From an uncultured Saprospiraceae bacterium (GTDB lineage Bacteria; Bacteroidota; Bacteroidia; Chitinophagales; Saprospiraceae): a DNA stretch of 52,253 nt. Under the pieces are notes generated by a model that searched no databases, had not been told where the DNA came from, and was given only the letters and a program-made list of their open reading frames with translations. Positions 22,283 to 31,755 of the stretch are shown piece after piece; position 1 is the stretch's first letter, and each line of letters starts with the position of its first letter. The DNA lies in NCBI GenBank assembly GCA_937928045.1, contig CALFWO010000059.1, positions 1 to 52,253 of the forward strand, written 5' to 3'. Position numbers and translations under genes: made by a program.

Positions 22283-23773
22283 CTAGTTCATCGGCGTATT
22301 AAATATTCCATGAAAAAGTTTTATCGCATCTGAAAGATGACCTACTCTCAAATTTTCATTTGGACTGTGTTGATTATTATCAGGGTTTACCATAGGAACA
22401 ATAATCGCTGGAATTTTTAGTTCATTAATAAATGCGGCAATTGGTACAGTCCCTCCCATAATTCTAATTTTCACTGGATCTACATCAAAGGTTTGTTGAA
22501 TTGCTCGTGCCAACCATCTTCCTTCAGGTGCATTGATGTCCGTTCTGAAAGGATAGGTATTTTTCTTATGATAGAAGTAAACCAATTTTGGGTACTTTTT
22601 TCTTTCCGCATAGGTAGGCTCATGATCTACGATATGATAGCCTTGGCCTTCAATATGTTTTTTTATTGCAGCTACTAATTTTATGGGATCGGATTCAGGG
22701 ACCAAACGAATGTCGATAGCAACGGTAGCATTGTCTGGTACAATCGTCCGAGCCTGAGCTCCCACCCAAGCAGCAGATATTCCTCTGGCATTTAAGGATG
22801 GATATTGCAATGATTCTTGATAATTAGCACCCACCTTTTCTGATTCAGCTATTTGTAATAAATCTTGGATGGCTGCTTCGTCATCGGGTACTGCAGCCAA
22901 TATTTTTTTCACTTGCTCATCTAATTCAATTCCATCATAGTAACCAGGAACAATAACGCGACCATCTTTGTCTTTCATGCTGGCCAGTAAATGTGCCATT
23001 CTGAAAATTGGATTCGGAGCATAGTTTCCATAATGTCCGCTGTGCTGAGGTTTTACTGGTCCATAGGTTGTCAAATTAATGGTAGTAATACCGCGACAAC
23101 CAAAAGTTAGTGTCGGTTTTCCAGAGATGTGAACGGGACCATCATTGATTATCAATACATCGGCTATTAATTTTTCTCGATAAGTTTTGACAGCTCCGGC
23201 TAATGACTTAGAACCTATTTCTTCCTCTCCATCGAGCACAACTTTAATATTGAATTTTGGAAGTGTTTTATTCGATCGAATTAAATCCACGGCATTGAGG
23301 AATGCTATTATAGGACCTTTGTCATCAGATGCTGATCTTCCAAAAAGCCGCCAATCAGCATCTATAGTTCCTGTTAGTTTATTCCAATCAATGGTCTTCC
23401 AATCTCCATTTTCATCTTTTTCTTTTAAAACCATTTTATAGGGATCAGATTGGTCCCATTTTCCCGGATCCACTGCTTGGCCATCTAAATGCATATAAAA
23501 GAGGGCAGTTGGTAAACTAGAATCAACTATCCATTCAGAATAGAATAGTGGATTTCCTTCAGTTGTCAAGATTTCGGATTTAAATCCCCGCTGATCAAAT
23601 GCCTTTTGTAGCCAATTGATATTTTTGAGAATGTCATCTTCTTTCAATCCAAAATTTGGGATTGCAATGAATTCTTTTAATTCATCGCAGGCTTTGGTAA
23701 CTATAGTTTGATTCTTCTGAGAATAGCCAAAAATCGTGAATAGTAGGAATAAGGACAGGATGATTAAGCGCAT
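22283..23773 (-). CDS. Secreted M20-family dipeptidase-like metallopeptidase
   Basis: This 496-residue protein has a signal peptide (ending FGYSQ) and the M20 co-catalytic zinc site: His95 and Asp97 in YMHLDGQ, Asp150 in RSASDDKGP, Glu184/Glu185 in DGEEEIGS, and a C-terminal His in NNQHSPNENLR. A dimerisation domain lies in the middle. The family cleaves dipeptides or acyl/amide bonds; secretion fits external peptide use. It is convergent with the esterase gene (10 nt between stops) and divergent from the lipoprotein at 23900. Confidence 0.92.
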   Translation of the reverse strand: MRLIILSLFLLFTIFGYSQKNQTIVTKACDELKEFIAIPNFGLKEDDILKNINWLQKAFDQRGFKSEILTTEGNPLFYSEWIVDSSLPTALFYMHLDGQAVDPGKWDQSDPYKMVLKEKDENGDWKTIDWNKLTGTIDADWRLFGRSASDDKGPIIAFLNAVDLIRSNKTLPKFNIKVVLDGEEEIGSKSLAGAVKTYREKLIADVLIINDGPVHISGKPTLTFGCRGITTINLTTYGPVKPQHSGHYGNYAPNPIFRMAHLLASMKDKDGRVIVPGYYDGIELDEQVKKILAAVPDDEAAIQDLLQIAESEKVGANYQESLQYPSLNARGISAAWVGAQARTIVPDNATVAIDIRLVPESDPIKLVAAIKKHIEGQGYHIVDHEPTYAERKKYPKLVYFYHKKNTYPFRTDINAPEGRWLARAIQQTFDVDPVKIRIMGGTVPIAAFINELKIPAIIVPMVNPDNNQHSPNENLRVGHLSDAIKLFHGIFNTPMN

Positions 23774-23828
23774 TTTTTTCTCTAAAATACTATAAAAATT
23801 ATAATAAGAAAGATCGTTTACTTTCTAA

Positions 23829-23858
23829 TTTGAGTTGGGTTTTAATTGGTTATATTTG
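23829..23858 (+). promoter_or_regulatory. Bacteroidota-type promoter (TTTG-N18-TATATTTG)
   Basis: TTTG at 23829-23832, 18 nt, then TATATTTG at 23851-23858 matches the TTTG-N19-TAnnTTTG consensus. It lies 41 nt upstream of the ATG at 23900. Confidence 0.65.
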
Positions 23859-23899
23859 TTTGTAATCAGATTTTGGTTTAAAGTAGAATTAATTCAGCT

Positions 23900-24502
23900 A
23901 TGAAATTTAAATTTGTAATCTTCGCTACTCTAATTATTGGACTTGGTTGTTTCTCAAGAGAGCAACCTAAGACTAAATCAAATGTCAAAAGTGTTGTTGA
24001 ACTAAAGGATAAAATGACATTATCTGGGTTTGCTAATTTTCCTTTGACAATTGTTAATAAGAAAGAAAAAGGGGATTACTTTGAATACTTAACAAAGGTA
24101 ACAGCTTTTGGCGATACGGTTGCGCTGAAAGTATCTTTGAAAAAAGACATCAGTGCTGGATTTGTAGACGGAAAGTCCGTAAATATATTTTTGCAGGAAG
24201 GAATCATTTTGGAATCGATGGGAAAAAGATCTGATAGACTATTATCTTTTTTGTCTACTGTTTTTAAATTAAATCAGAATAATCTTAAGCTGAAAGAAAG
24301 ACAAATATTTACATGTGCCAATCTTAATCAAGAGGATGTGGATTATGACAAAGGCAATTCAAGGTTCAAAATATTTTTAGAAGACGAGGGAGGTGACTAC
24401 GCAGAATTGTTCGTGAATTTTAATTTTGCAAAAAATGAAATCAACTTGGATGAAAAGGATACTTCTTATAGAGCTGCGCTGATTAAGTTATTGTCAAATT
24501 AA
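23900..24502 (+). CDS. Small putative lipoprotein of unknown function
   Basis: This 200-residue protein has a signal peptide with a lipobox-like LGC (Cys17 in IIGLGCFSREQ). The mature part is Lys- and Asp-rich with alternating beta strands and no motif I recognise. It is followed after 2 nt by a small membrane-protein gene, so the pair forms an operon under the promoter at 23829. Function is unknown; a lipoprotein/membrane-protein pair suggests an envelope role, but this is inference. Confidence 0.75.
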   Translation: MKFKFVIFATLIIGLGCFSREQPKTKSNVKSVVELKDKMTLSGFANFPLTIVNKKEKGDYFEYLTKVTAFGDTVALKVSLKKDISAGFVDGKSVNIFLQEGIILESMGKRSDRLLSFLSTVFKLNQNNLKLKERQIFTCANLNQEDVDYDKGNSRFKIFLEDEGGDYAELFVNFNFAKNEINLDEKDTSYRAALIKLLSN

Positions 24503-24504
24503 TT

Positions 24505-24897
24505 ATGAGTGAAACACCACTAGATCGCATAGATGAACAAAACCAAGCTATTCTTACGACTAATCCTTTAAGAAAGGCTGCTATATATTTAGTAGTCATG
24601 TTCTTCGGAGAATTTGTCTTAAAATATATTTCGTTAGTAGTCATAGCGAACATGGTTTTGAAAAATTTGTTCAGCTACCTTCTTGTTAGTGTTTTAATGA
24701 GCTTCGGGACGATATTCGGAATCATCATATTCGTTGAATTGTTTAGATATTTTTGGTACAAAAGAAAACAAAGGATATCGAATGGTCAGTTACCAGATAA
24801 AGATCCACTTTGGTTTCAAATAATCGAATCTGCATTTGCCCTATGGATTCTAAGTGCTATTGTTGTGATAGGTATGGCAATTTATACCTATAGCTAG
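24505..24897 (+). CDS. Small polytopic membrane protein of unknown function
   Basis: This 130-residue protein has a short charged N-terminus and about four hydrophobic segments (near residues 25-45, 47-60, 62-84 and 105-127), with a basic loop YKRKQR between the third and fourth. No signal peptide or conserved motif is recognisable. It starts 2 nt after the lipoprotein stop (TAATTATG) and should be translated with it. I cannot assign a function. Confidence 0.75.
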   Translation: MSETPLDRIDEQNQAILTTNPLRKAAIYLVVMFFGEFVLKYISLVVIANMVLKNLFSYLLVSVLMSFGTIFGIIIFVELFRYFWYKRKQRISNGQLPDKDPLWFQIIESAFALWILSAIVVIGMAIYTYS

Positions 24898-24977
24898 ATT
24901 TTTGAAATATTTATGTCAGTATTTATTCAGAATATTTATGAAATAAAAATAAATAGCGAACTACCGAATTTTATGCT

Positions 24978-24985
24978 TAGGTTTG
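24978..24985 (+). promoter_or_regulatory. Candidate -7 element (TAGGTTTG) for the MFS gene
   Basis: TAGGTTTG matches TAnnTTTG exactly and lies 16 nt before the ATG of the MFS transporter. No TTTG is found at the expected -33 distance, so only the -7 part is supported. Confidence 0.45.
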
Positions 24986-25001
24986 ATGATACTTCAATTT
25001 C

Positions 25002-26273
25002 ATGAAAGAAAACAAAGCTCCATGGTACTATTTACTCCTTCTGGTACTGGCTGGAGAATCTGTATTTATTTTACCCTTCGTTTTGGCCAGAGTTTTTAGA
25101 CCCACAGTGTTAGATGCGTTTAGTTTAAACAATGTCGAACTAGGCTTATGTTTTTCTGTCTATGGCACGGTTGCATTAATTGCATACATTCTAGGAGGAC
25201 CGATCGCTGATAAATTCTCTCCAAGAAAGTTAATTGCTGTTTCCTTATGGACAACCGCTTTAGGAGGATTCCTGTATGCTACTTTTCCAGATTTTAAAAC
25301 CCTGAAAATACTTTATGGATATTGGGGATTTACAACGATATTTTTATTCTGGGCACCGATGATCAAAGCCGCAAGGGTTTGGGGAGGAAATAACAACCAA
25401 GGAAAAGCCTATGGATTTTTAGATGGCGGGCGTGGTTTAGTCGGTGCTTTATTCGGCACAATGGGTGTTCTCATTTTTTCTCTTTTTATTACTTCGGAAA
25501 TAGCTTCTGCATCGATCGAAGAAAGTCAACTGGCATTTAAATATGTTATTTGGGTAGCATCTGTAATGATTATTGTTGTAGGGGTTTTAGTTTGGAATTT
25601 CATGAAGCTTGATGATGAAGTAGAGCAGAATATTGTTATTGAAAAAATTAGTGTAAATCAAATCTTAGAAGTTCTAAAACTACCCGCCGTTTGGCTGCTA
25701 ATGATCATTATCTTATGTGCCTATGTAGGATATAAGGCGACTGATGTGTTATCGCTTTATGCAAAAGATGTAATGTTGTATAATCAAGTTGAATCTGCGA
25801 AAGTAGGAACCTTTTTATTATTTATTCGGCCAATAGTTGGTGTAATAATCGGAATATTGGCGGATAGAACTCAAACTGCCTATTGGCTCTTAATTAGTTT
25901 TATTATTACAGTAATTGGCGCTTTATTTTTTGCCACTGGTCTTGTCCCGCAATATTCAATCTTTTTATTTTTCTTTTCAATTTTAACAGTTTCTACAGGA
26001 GTTTATGCTACTCGGTCCTTGTACTTCGCGGTTATGAAACAAGGCCGAATACCTTTGGTCTTAACGGGTACGGCGGTTGGATTGATTTCGTTAGTAGGAT
26101 ATACTCCTGATATTTTTGCTGGTCCGGCAATGGGTTATTTATTAGATAGTAATCCAGGAATAGTTGGACATCAACATGTTTTTTGGATGCTGGGCGGATT
26201 CTCTTTGATAGGTACTATCGCAGCTGGAATTTACTATGGTCTTTATCGTAAAAAAGAGATAGAATTTAATTAA
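25002..26273 (+). CDS. Major facilitator superfamily transporter
   Basis: This 423-residue protein has 12 predicted membrane segments in two halves. The loop between helices 2 and 3 holds the MFS signature GGPIADKFSPRK (residues 66-77), and GFLDGGRGLVGALFG follows in helix 5. The second-half loop ILADRTQT repeats the motif. Overall it resembles nitrate/nitrite- or organophosphate/oxalate-type MFS carriers, but the substrate is not readable. It stands alone behind its own -7 element, and its last four bases overlap the convergent leucine-rich-repeat gene. Confidence 0.9.
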   Translation: MKENKAPWYYLLLLVLAGESVFILPFVLARVFRPTVLDAFSLNNVELGLCFSVYGTVALIAYILGGPIADKFSPRKLIAVSLWTTALGGFLYATFPDFKTLKILYGYWGFTTIFLFWAPMIKAARVWGGNNNQGKAYGFLDGGRGLVGALFGTMGVLIFSLFITSEIASASIEESQLAFKYVIWVASVMIIVVGVLVWNFMKLDDEVEQNIVIEKISVNQILEVLKLPAVWLLMIIILCAYVGYKATDVLSLYAKDVMLYNQVESAKVGTFLLFIRPIVGVIIGILADRTQTAYWLLISFIITVIGALFFATGLVPQYSIFLFFFSILTVSTGVYATRSLYFAVMKQGRIPLVLTGTAVGLISLVGYTPDIFAGPAMGYLLDSNPGIVGHQHVFWMLGGFSLIGTIAAGIYYGLYRKKEIEFN

Positions 26274-27454
26274 TATTCGATTCTGCAATTCCTTCCAAAT
26301 GTTAGTTTTGCTTTTTCGACTTTTGTTGTGCTAATTTTATTTCCTCTTAGATTCAATAATTCCATTTGATCCAATGCAACTAATGATTCTGGTATTTCCG
26401 AAATGTGATGTGATTCAAGAATTAGTTTTTTTAAGTTGGTAAGCTTTGTGAAATTTTCGCTGATCGACTTGAGTTGATATTTTCTTATATCCGAATTTTC
26501 AATAATTGAAGAGGGTAGTATGGTTAGTTCTTGGATGGATTGTAAGGAGAAAAAATTAGATGGTAATGAATCCAAGTAAATGCTGTCTAGGTGCAAAATA
26601 ATCGAAGTTTTGTTGTTGGTTGTTACTTCGTACTTTATTTTTTCTAAATAAATATTACGTTTTATTTTTTCCCCTGCCGGTCCATTCATCAATTCTTCAA
26701 AGGCAACTCTTTCCTCCTCAGCTAAGCGGTTTGCTAATGCTTCTTCATTGAAGTAGTGATAGCCACCAAAGATAATTAGTAAAGTCAATGCAAACAATCC
26801 CAAAAGAATTTGTTTTCCTCCTCTTTTTATCTTCACTGCTTCTCTTCGTTCTGCTGCTGATTGCTCTTGTCGCTTAAATACTTCTTTGGTATTTACTACT
26901 TTTCCATTTAAAAAACTGTAGCTCCATATTTCTGCCTCGTTTTGCTCAATGCTAATGCCAATTGATTGAGCCAATCTTAAGACCTTATCTAAAACATCTT
27001 CTTCTAATCCCGCTTTCCATTCTCCTTCAAGCGGAATACCAACATCTATTTTTTTATCCAACTTTCCTGAACTATTGTTTTCATAAGCAACTGATCTTTG
27101 AAGATTCCCATTTTTAAAATAACTCCATTCATGAGCATCATCTAATTCACCCGCCGCACAAATAAATATTTCTCTTTTTTTGCTCAACTTTTCAACCCAT
27201 TCTCTAATGTTAGGATTGTGCCAAAGGGAATAGGACCAATCATCCATAATGTGAATCCATTTTCCGGTTTTAGTTACATATACATCATGTTTTTTGCTCA
27301 CCGCGGATTCTTTTGGTATGGGCTTCTGGCAGGCTAAAATCAATGACTTTATCAAGTCATCATCAGAAAGTACCTCAGATTCTTGGGCAAGATCTGAAGC
27401 TGATTTGATGAAGATGAAATAAGGAGCATGTAAGTGCCCGTTGTGAATATCCAT
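26270..27454 (-). CDS. Single-pass membrane protein with C-terminal leucine-rich repeats
   Basis: This 394-residue protein has a soluble N-terminal region (about residues 1-215), rich in Trp-containing strands (KWIHIMDDWSYSLWHNP, EIWSYSFLNGKVV), a single membrane helix (about 218-236, ILLGLFALTLLIIFGGYHYF), and a C-terminal part with three or four leucine-rich repeats (about 300-380, LTNLKKLILESHHISEIPESL). It has no signal peptide, so the N-terminal half probably faces the cytoplasm and the repeats the periplasm. I do not recognise the N-terminal domain. The candidate promoter lies so close to the ATG that a nearly leaderless mRNA is likely. Confidence 0.75.
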   Translation of the reverse strand: MDIHNGHLHAPYFIFIKSASDLAQESEVLSDDDLIKSLILACQKPIPKESAVSKKHDVYVTKTGKWIHIMDDWSYSLWHNPNIREWVEKLSKKREIFICAAGELDDAHEWSYFKNGNLQRSVAYENNSSGKLDKKIDVGIPLEGEWKAGLEEDVLDKVLRLAQSIGISIEQNEAEIWSYSFLNGKVVNTKEVFKRQEQSAAERREAVKIKRGGKQILLGLFALTLLIIFGGYHYFNEEALANRLAEEERVAFEELMNGPAGEKIKRNIYLEKIKYEVTTNNKTSIILHLDSIYLDSLPSNFFSLQSIQELTILPSSIIENSDIRKYQLKSISENFTKLTNLKKLILESHHISEIPESLVALDQMELLNLRGNKISTTKVEKAKLTFGRNCRIEY

Positions 27455-27460
27455 AGCGTG

Positions 27461-27492
27461 CGAAGATAAAAAGTATTGCTCGAGTTTTCAAA
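27461..27492 (-). promoter_or_regulatory. Promoter (TTTG-N20-TATCTTCG) of the LRR membrane gene
   Basis: On the minus strand TTTG (27489-27492), 20 nt, then TATCTTCG (27461-27468) is one base from TTTG-N19-TAnnTTTG. It ends 6 nt before the start codon, implying a very short or absent leader. Confidence 0.55.
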
Positions 27493-27619
27493 GTGATTTT
27501 TGTAGTGCTATAGAATGTAGAATGAACAATTAGTAGTGGAGTTTCTAATAATTCTTATATTGTCAAAGTGGCTTTTTGATAACCTTTATTTAGGTTTTTT
27601 TCGTATTAACTTTTGTGAT

Positions 27620-29545
27620 ATGTATTCTAATAATTCCATGTTTTTAGGTTTGTTGATATGCTGTTTTCTATTAAGTTGGACTTCATTGAATGGCCAGTTT
27701 TCAAAAGATATGGATTTGGAAGAACTAAGTTCAAGCTTGGCGCAGAAGTATGAAGAAGAAAGTATTGCATTGGTACATGCGGACATTGAATATGAATTTA
27801 AAGTTGAGGAGGATGAATTGTTAGTAAAAGAAAAGGTCGTTAACCAATATCTTGGTCTGAAGGAGAATGTGAGTTTTAATTATGTGAAATTTTATGATGA
27901 AAAGAGTGAAATCAATTCAATTTTAGTGAGGAACGGAAGCGGAAAGAAATTGAAGCTTTTTCCAACTGATCGCAAGTATGAGAATGGAGATTATTTCCAT
28001 ACAGATTCTAGAGTTAAATATGTTACCGTTAGTCCGGGCAAAGGGGAATTGAGGGAAATTGGATCAGAAAAGACCACAATCGATGCAAAATATTTTACCA
28101 AATCGATTTTTCAAGAACCGATTCCTGTTGTTGAGATGACTGTTCGTTTTGTTATTCCTAAAGGAGTGGTCGTAGCATTCGAAGAATACAATTTTGATGA
28201 TTTTGATATTCGTAAGTCTGAGACACTTGATGTGAAAAGTGGATCTAAGATTGTTACTTATAGAGTTCAAGAGTTAGATCCTTTGCCTGATGAAAGAAAT
28301 AGTCCTGGCCCCTTTCACTTTATTCCGCATGTATTGGTATTACCAAAATCTTATTTAGGAGATTCAGGAAAAAAAACGATTTTCCAGGAGACCAAAGATA
28401 TGTATGCTTGGTACAGAACTTTGGTGAAGTCTATGGACAATAATAATAAGGAGTTGGCCTCCACGGTAACAAATTTGTTGGACGGCATAACGGACGAAGA
28501 AGCCAAAATAAAAAAGTTGTATTACTGGGTGCAAGACAACATTCGATACATTGCATTTGAAGATGGTATTGCTGGATTCAAGCCAGATGATTGTCAAAAT
28601 GTTTTCAATAAAAAGTTTGGTGATTGTAAGGGTATGGCAAACTTGTTAAAAGAAATGTTGATTCTTGCTGGTTTCGATGCTAGGTTGACTTGGATTGGTA
28701 CCAATCATTTGCCATATGACTATTCGACACCTTCCTTGGCTGTAGACAATCACATGATTTGCACATTAATTTGGAAGGACAAAAAATACTATTTGGATCC
28801 AACAGAGAAGTACAATTCATTTGGATACAGCGCTGCGAGAATTCAAGGCAAAGAAGCTATGATTGAAGATGGTGAAGATTTTATTTTAGCCCAAGTTCCG
28901 GTTTTTCAATCCGAGGGTAATGGAGAAGGTTTAAACTGGGAAGGATTGAGAATTGAAGATGAAAAATTAATCGGATCAGGAAAAGTAGTTTATTCAGGAG
29001 AACGATTAGCAGAAGTGCTCTATGGATTTAATAACATGGATGCTTCAAAAAGAGAAGAAGCCGTTGAAAGACTAGTAAAGGGTAGGGACAAAAATTTTGT
29101 TGTGACTGACTTAGAATATTCTGATCCCAATAATAGAGATGAAGACTTTGTGGTGAATTATAATGTAGATCTCAAGAATATGGTTACGAGCTTTGATAAC
29201 TCTTTGTTTTTAGATATAGACTATTACAAGGAGTTCGGACAAAGTAAATTTGAGGACCGAAAGACTGATTATGTTTTTAGTTATAAATTCAATATCAATA
29301 ATAAATTGTCAATTAAAATCCCTGATGGATTTAGTGTGGAAGAACTCCCGGAAGGATTAGATATTGAAAACGAATTTGTAAAAGTTAAGGCAAATATTCT
29401 AGAAGAGAAAGGATTCCTAAAGTATGAGAAATATATTTCACTAAAGAAAAGGAAAATATCTACTGATGAATTTGAACTTTGGAATTTAACCTTTTCTAAA
29501 TTGGGCGAATTTTATCAAAAACAAGTAGTGCTGTCAAAAAAATAA
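27620..29545 (+). CDS. Secreted DUF3857/transglutaminase-like protein with intact triad
   Basis: This protein of about 641 residues has a signal peptide (LLICCFLLSWTSLNGQ), a DUF3857-like beta domain, and a transglutaminase-like core. The catalytic triad is visible: Cys in FGDCKGMANLL, His in VDNHMICTLIW and Asp in YYLDPTEKYNSFG. A C-terminal DUF3858-like beta domain follows. Such proteins in Bacteroidota are periplasmic; activity (peptidase or transamidase) is rarely known. I start at ATG 27620; ATG 27638 is an alternative. The next gene begins 4 nt after its stop and encodes a triad-less relative. Confidence 0.85.
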   Translation: MYSNNSMFLGLLICCFLLSWTSLNGQFSKDMDLEELSSSLAQKYEEESIALVHADIEYEFKVEEDELLVKEKVVNQYLGLKENVSFNYVKFYDEKSEINSILVRNGSGKKLKLFPTDRKYENGDYFHTDSRVKYVTVSPGKGELREIGSEKTTIDAKYFTKSIFQEPIPVVEMTVRFVIPKGVVVAFEEYNFDDFDIRKSETLDVKSGSKIVTYRVQELDPLPDERNSPGPFHFIPHVLVLPKSYLGDSGKKTIFQETKDMYAWYRTLVKSMDNNNKELASTVTNLLDGITDEEAKIKKLYYWVQDNIRYIAFEDGIAGFKPDDCQNVFNKKFGDCKGMANLLKEMLILAGFDARLTWIGTNHLPYDYSTPSLAVDNHMICTLIWKDKKYYLDPTEKYNSFGYSAARIQGKEAMIEDGEDFILAQVPVFQSEGNGEGLNWEGLRIEDEKLIGSGKVVYSGERLAEVLYGFNNMDASKREEAVERLVKGRDKNFVVTDLEYSDPNNRDEDFVVNYNVDLKNMVTSFDNSLFLDIDYYKEFGQSKFEDRKTDYVFSYKFNINNKLSIKIPDGFSVEELPEGLDIENEFVKVKANILEEKGFLKYEKYISLKKRKISTDEFELWNLTFSKLGEFYQKQVVLSKK

Positions 29546-29549
29546 AATT

Positions 29550-31742
29550 ATGAAAAAAGGGTGGATGCTTTTAAGCGTTTTTTGCGTTTGCTTGTTTGTT
29601 GCTAATAGTAGTAATGCTCAAAAGGAAGATGACTTTGTAAAAGAAATCAGAGGTTTATTCTGGGGCCCAAGTGACGAGCACAGTGAAGATGTGGCAGTTC
29701 CCGAAAAATGGAAAGACGAATCAGCCGTAATTTTATATCAAAAAATACTTTATAGATTCACGCGATTGAAGTCTTACAAATTTGTGGAAGGAGAGGGCAT
29801 TCGAAGAAGAATAAAATTGCAAGATCAATCAGCAATTGATGAATATTCAGAATTTACGGTCGACAATCCTTTTCAAAGTAAAATGAGCAAATCACGTAAA
29901 TGGATGTCTTCCATAGCCGAGGTCAAAATCATTAAGCAAAATGGTGATGTCAAAGAAGTAGACATGAGCCAAGGCGTTTCGGTTGATGGAGGAACAAATA
30001 AGCAGAAAGTAGCCATTCCTGGTCTTGAACCAGGTGATATTTTAGACTTCTTTTATTATACCGGCAATGAACGGACTATGCATGGAAAACATGGAGTTGA
30101 GTCCTCCTCTCCAGTGATCTCAACGCTTTCAGCAAACTATCCGATTGTTGAACAACTGTTACAATTTGAAGTAGATGAAAAGAATTTCTTTAGCGGAAAT
30201 TCCTATAACGGTGCTCCAAATTTTAAATCTAAAACTGGAACTGACGGGCAAAGAATATACTATTTAATAGACAAGAATCGGGAGAAGGATGAAGAGATTA
30301 GGTGGTATTACGAGCGAATAGAATCTCCAACTGTGAAGTATCAAGCTACTGTTATGGCTAAAGAGAATCGATCAGATAAGAATTATAATTTTTTAGGACA
30401 ACCGGGTCTTCAGCACGAGGGATTCAATACAAATGAATATATCAGTTTAGTAAAAGATAATTGGAAATTTACACCAATGTCAATAAGTGATAAAGAAGAT
30501 AAGCGGGCATACAAAGAATTGAATAATCGGGACTTCCTTGAGTACATTTATAATAAAACTAGGTTTGCTAAAGTTGGTAAATTTCTTGAACCATTGAGTT
30601 TGGTTCAGAATGATATTTATACCCAAATATATATGTCATTTTACGGTTTTCCGACTTCCAAATCCACAGTGAGCGTAATGGGGGGTTATTTGGTAGAAAT
30701 GGATATTCCCTTTGAATTTATTTTAGTTCCACCACGAAATGTATCTACCCTTGATAATATTTTGTTAATTGAAGAAGTTGAGTATTTGATTCGAGCGGAG
30801 ATTGAAGGAGAATCTTATTATCTGCCCAGCTTCTATACTTTCAATGAATTTAATAGAATCCCAGACTATTTAGAAGGAGCAGAGGCTTTGTCATTTATGG
30901 TAGACACTAAAGGTGAAGTGCGTAGCGGAAAGAAGGTAACCTTACCAATTTCCAGTCATCGGAAAAATAATACTGAAAGAACGATTAGAGTTGATCTGTC
31001 AGATTTAAACTCAGATGGTTTTAGTACTTCAAGGAATACTAAAGTAGTCGGACTTTCAAAGGAATATTATCAGAATAGTTTGCTTACAATTAATGATCAT
31101 AATAGCATCGAAAGAAAAAAATATGTTAATGGTCCGTATTTGGCGAATTTGAATCAGAACCAAAAAATAGTTAAAAATGCAGTCAAGAAATATGAAGAAT
31201 TTCTTGATCAGCAAAAGTCAGATCAATTGGCACGAGCTGAAGAAATATTACGGGATGAAGTTTCTTATGACATTAAGAAATTTGAAAATTTGGAAATTTC
31301 TTCAGTTGGAAGACTTGATAATAAGATATTAGCATTTGAGGAGAATTATACAATTGACCCTAGCTTTATTAGAAAGGCTGGCAAAAATTACCTGATCCCA
31401 GTTGGACAGTTAATTGATGATCAGGTTGCAATTCAGGAAGAAGAGAAGAGTCGAACTAAAAATATTTATATGCCATTTGCAAGATCCTTCACTTGCGATA
31501 TTGAAGTCAAACTTCCAGAAGGATTCCAAGTTGATGGCTTAGAAAAGTTGAATAAATCGGTGGAAAATGTCACTGGAGGATTTAAGGCGAAAACCACTTT
31601 TGAAAATAGTATATTGAAGATTAGAACGGAAAAGTGGTATGAACACAATTATGAAGAAAGTGAAAAATGGCCAGATATGATTGAGTTCTTAGATGCCGCA
31701 TTTCAATTTACGCAAGAGAAAATTTTATTGAAACAAGAATAA
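29550..31742 (+). CDS. Secreted DUF3857-like protein, transglutaminase core degenerate
   Basis: This 730-residue protein has a signal peptide (ending NSSNAQ) and the same general plan as the upstream gene: an N-terminal beta domain with PGLEPGDILDFFYYTGNE, a central helical/beta core, and a C-terminal beta domain. Where the neighbour has GDCKG, DNHM and YLDPTE, this protein has TSKSTV, EVEY and YLPSFY, so Cys, His and Asp all appear lost. It starts 4 nt after the neighbour and is probably cotranscribed. I infer a non-catalytic partner or binding protein of the active paralogue. Confidence 0.8.
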   Translation: MKKGWMLLSVFCVCLFVANSSNAQKEDDFVKEIRGLFWGPSDEHSEDVAVPEKWKDESAVILYQKILYRFTRLKSYKFVEGEGIRRRIKLQDQSAIDEYSEFTVDNPFQSKMSKSRKWMSSIAEVKIIKQNGDVKEVDMSQGVSVDGGTNKQKVAIPGLEPGDILDFFYYTGNERTMHGKHGVESSSPVISTLSANYPIVEQLLQFEVDEKNFFSGNSYNGAPNFKSKTGTDGQRIYYLIDKNREKDEEIRWYYERIESPTVKYQATVMAKENRSDKNYNFLGQPGLQHEGFNTNEYISLVKDNWKFTPMSISDKEDKRAYKELNNRDFLEYIYNKTRFAKVGKFLEPLSLVQNDIYTQIYMSFYGFPTSKSTVSVMGGYLVEMDIPFEFILVPPRNVSTLDNILLIEEVEYLIRAEIEGESYYLPSFYTFNEFNRIPDYLEGAEALSFMVDTKGEVRSGKKVTLPISSHRKNNTERTIRVDLSDLNSDGFSTSRNTKVVGLSKEYYQNSLLTINDHNSIERKKYVNGPYLANLNQNQKIVKNAVKKYEEFLDQQKSDQLARAEEILRDEVSYDIKKFENLEISSVGRLDNKILAFEENYTIDPSFIRKAGKNYLIPVGQLIDDQVAIQEEEKSRTKNIYMPFARSFTCDIEVKLPEGFQVDGLEKLNKSVENVTGGFKAKTTFENSILKIRTEKWYEHNYEESEKWPDMIEFLDAAFQFTQEKILLKQE

Positions 31743-31755
31743 TTATAATAGATCG

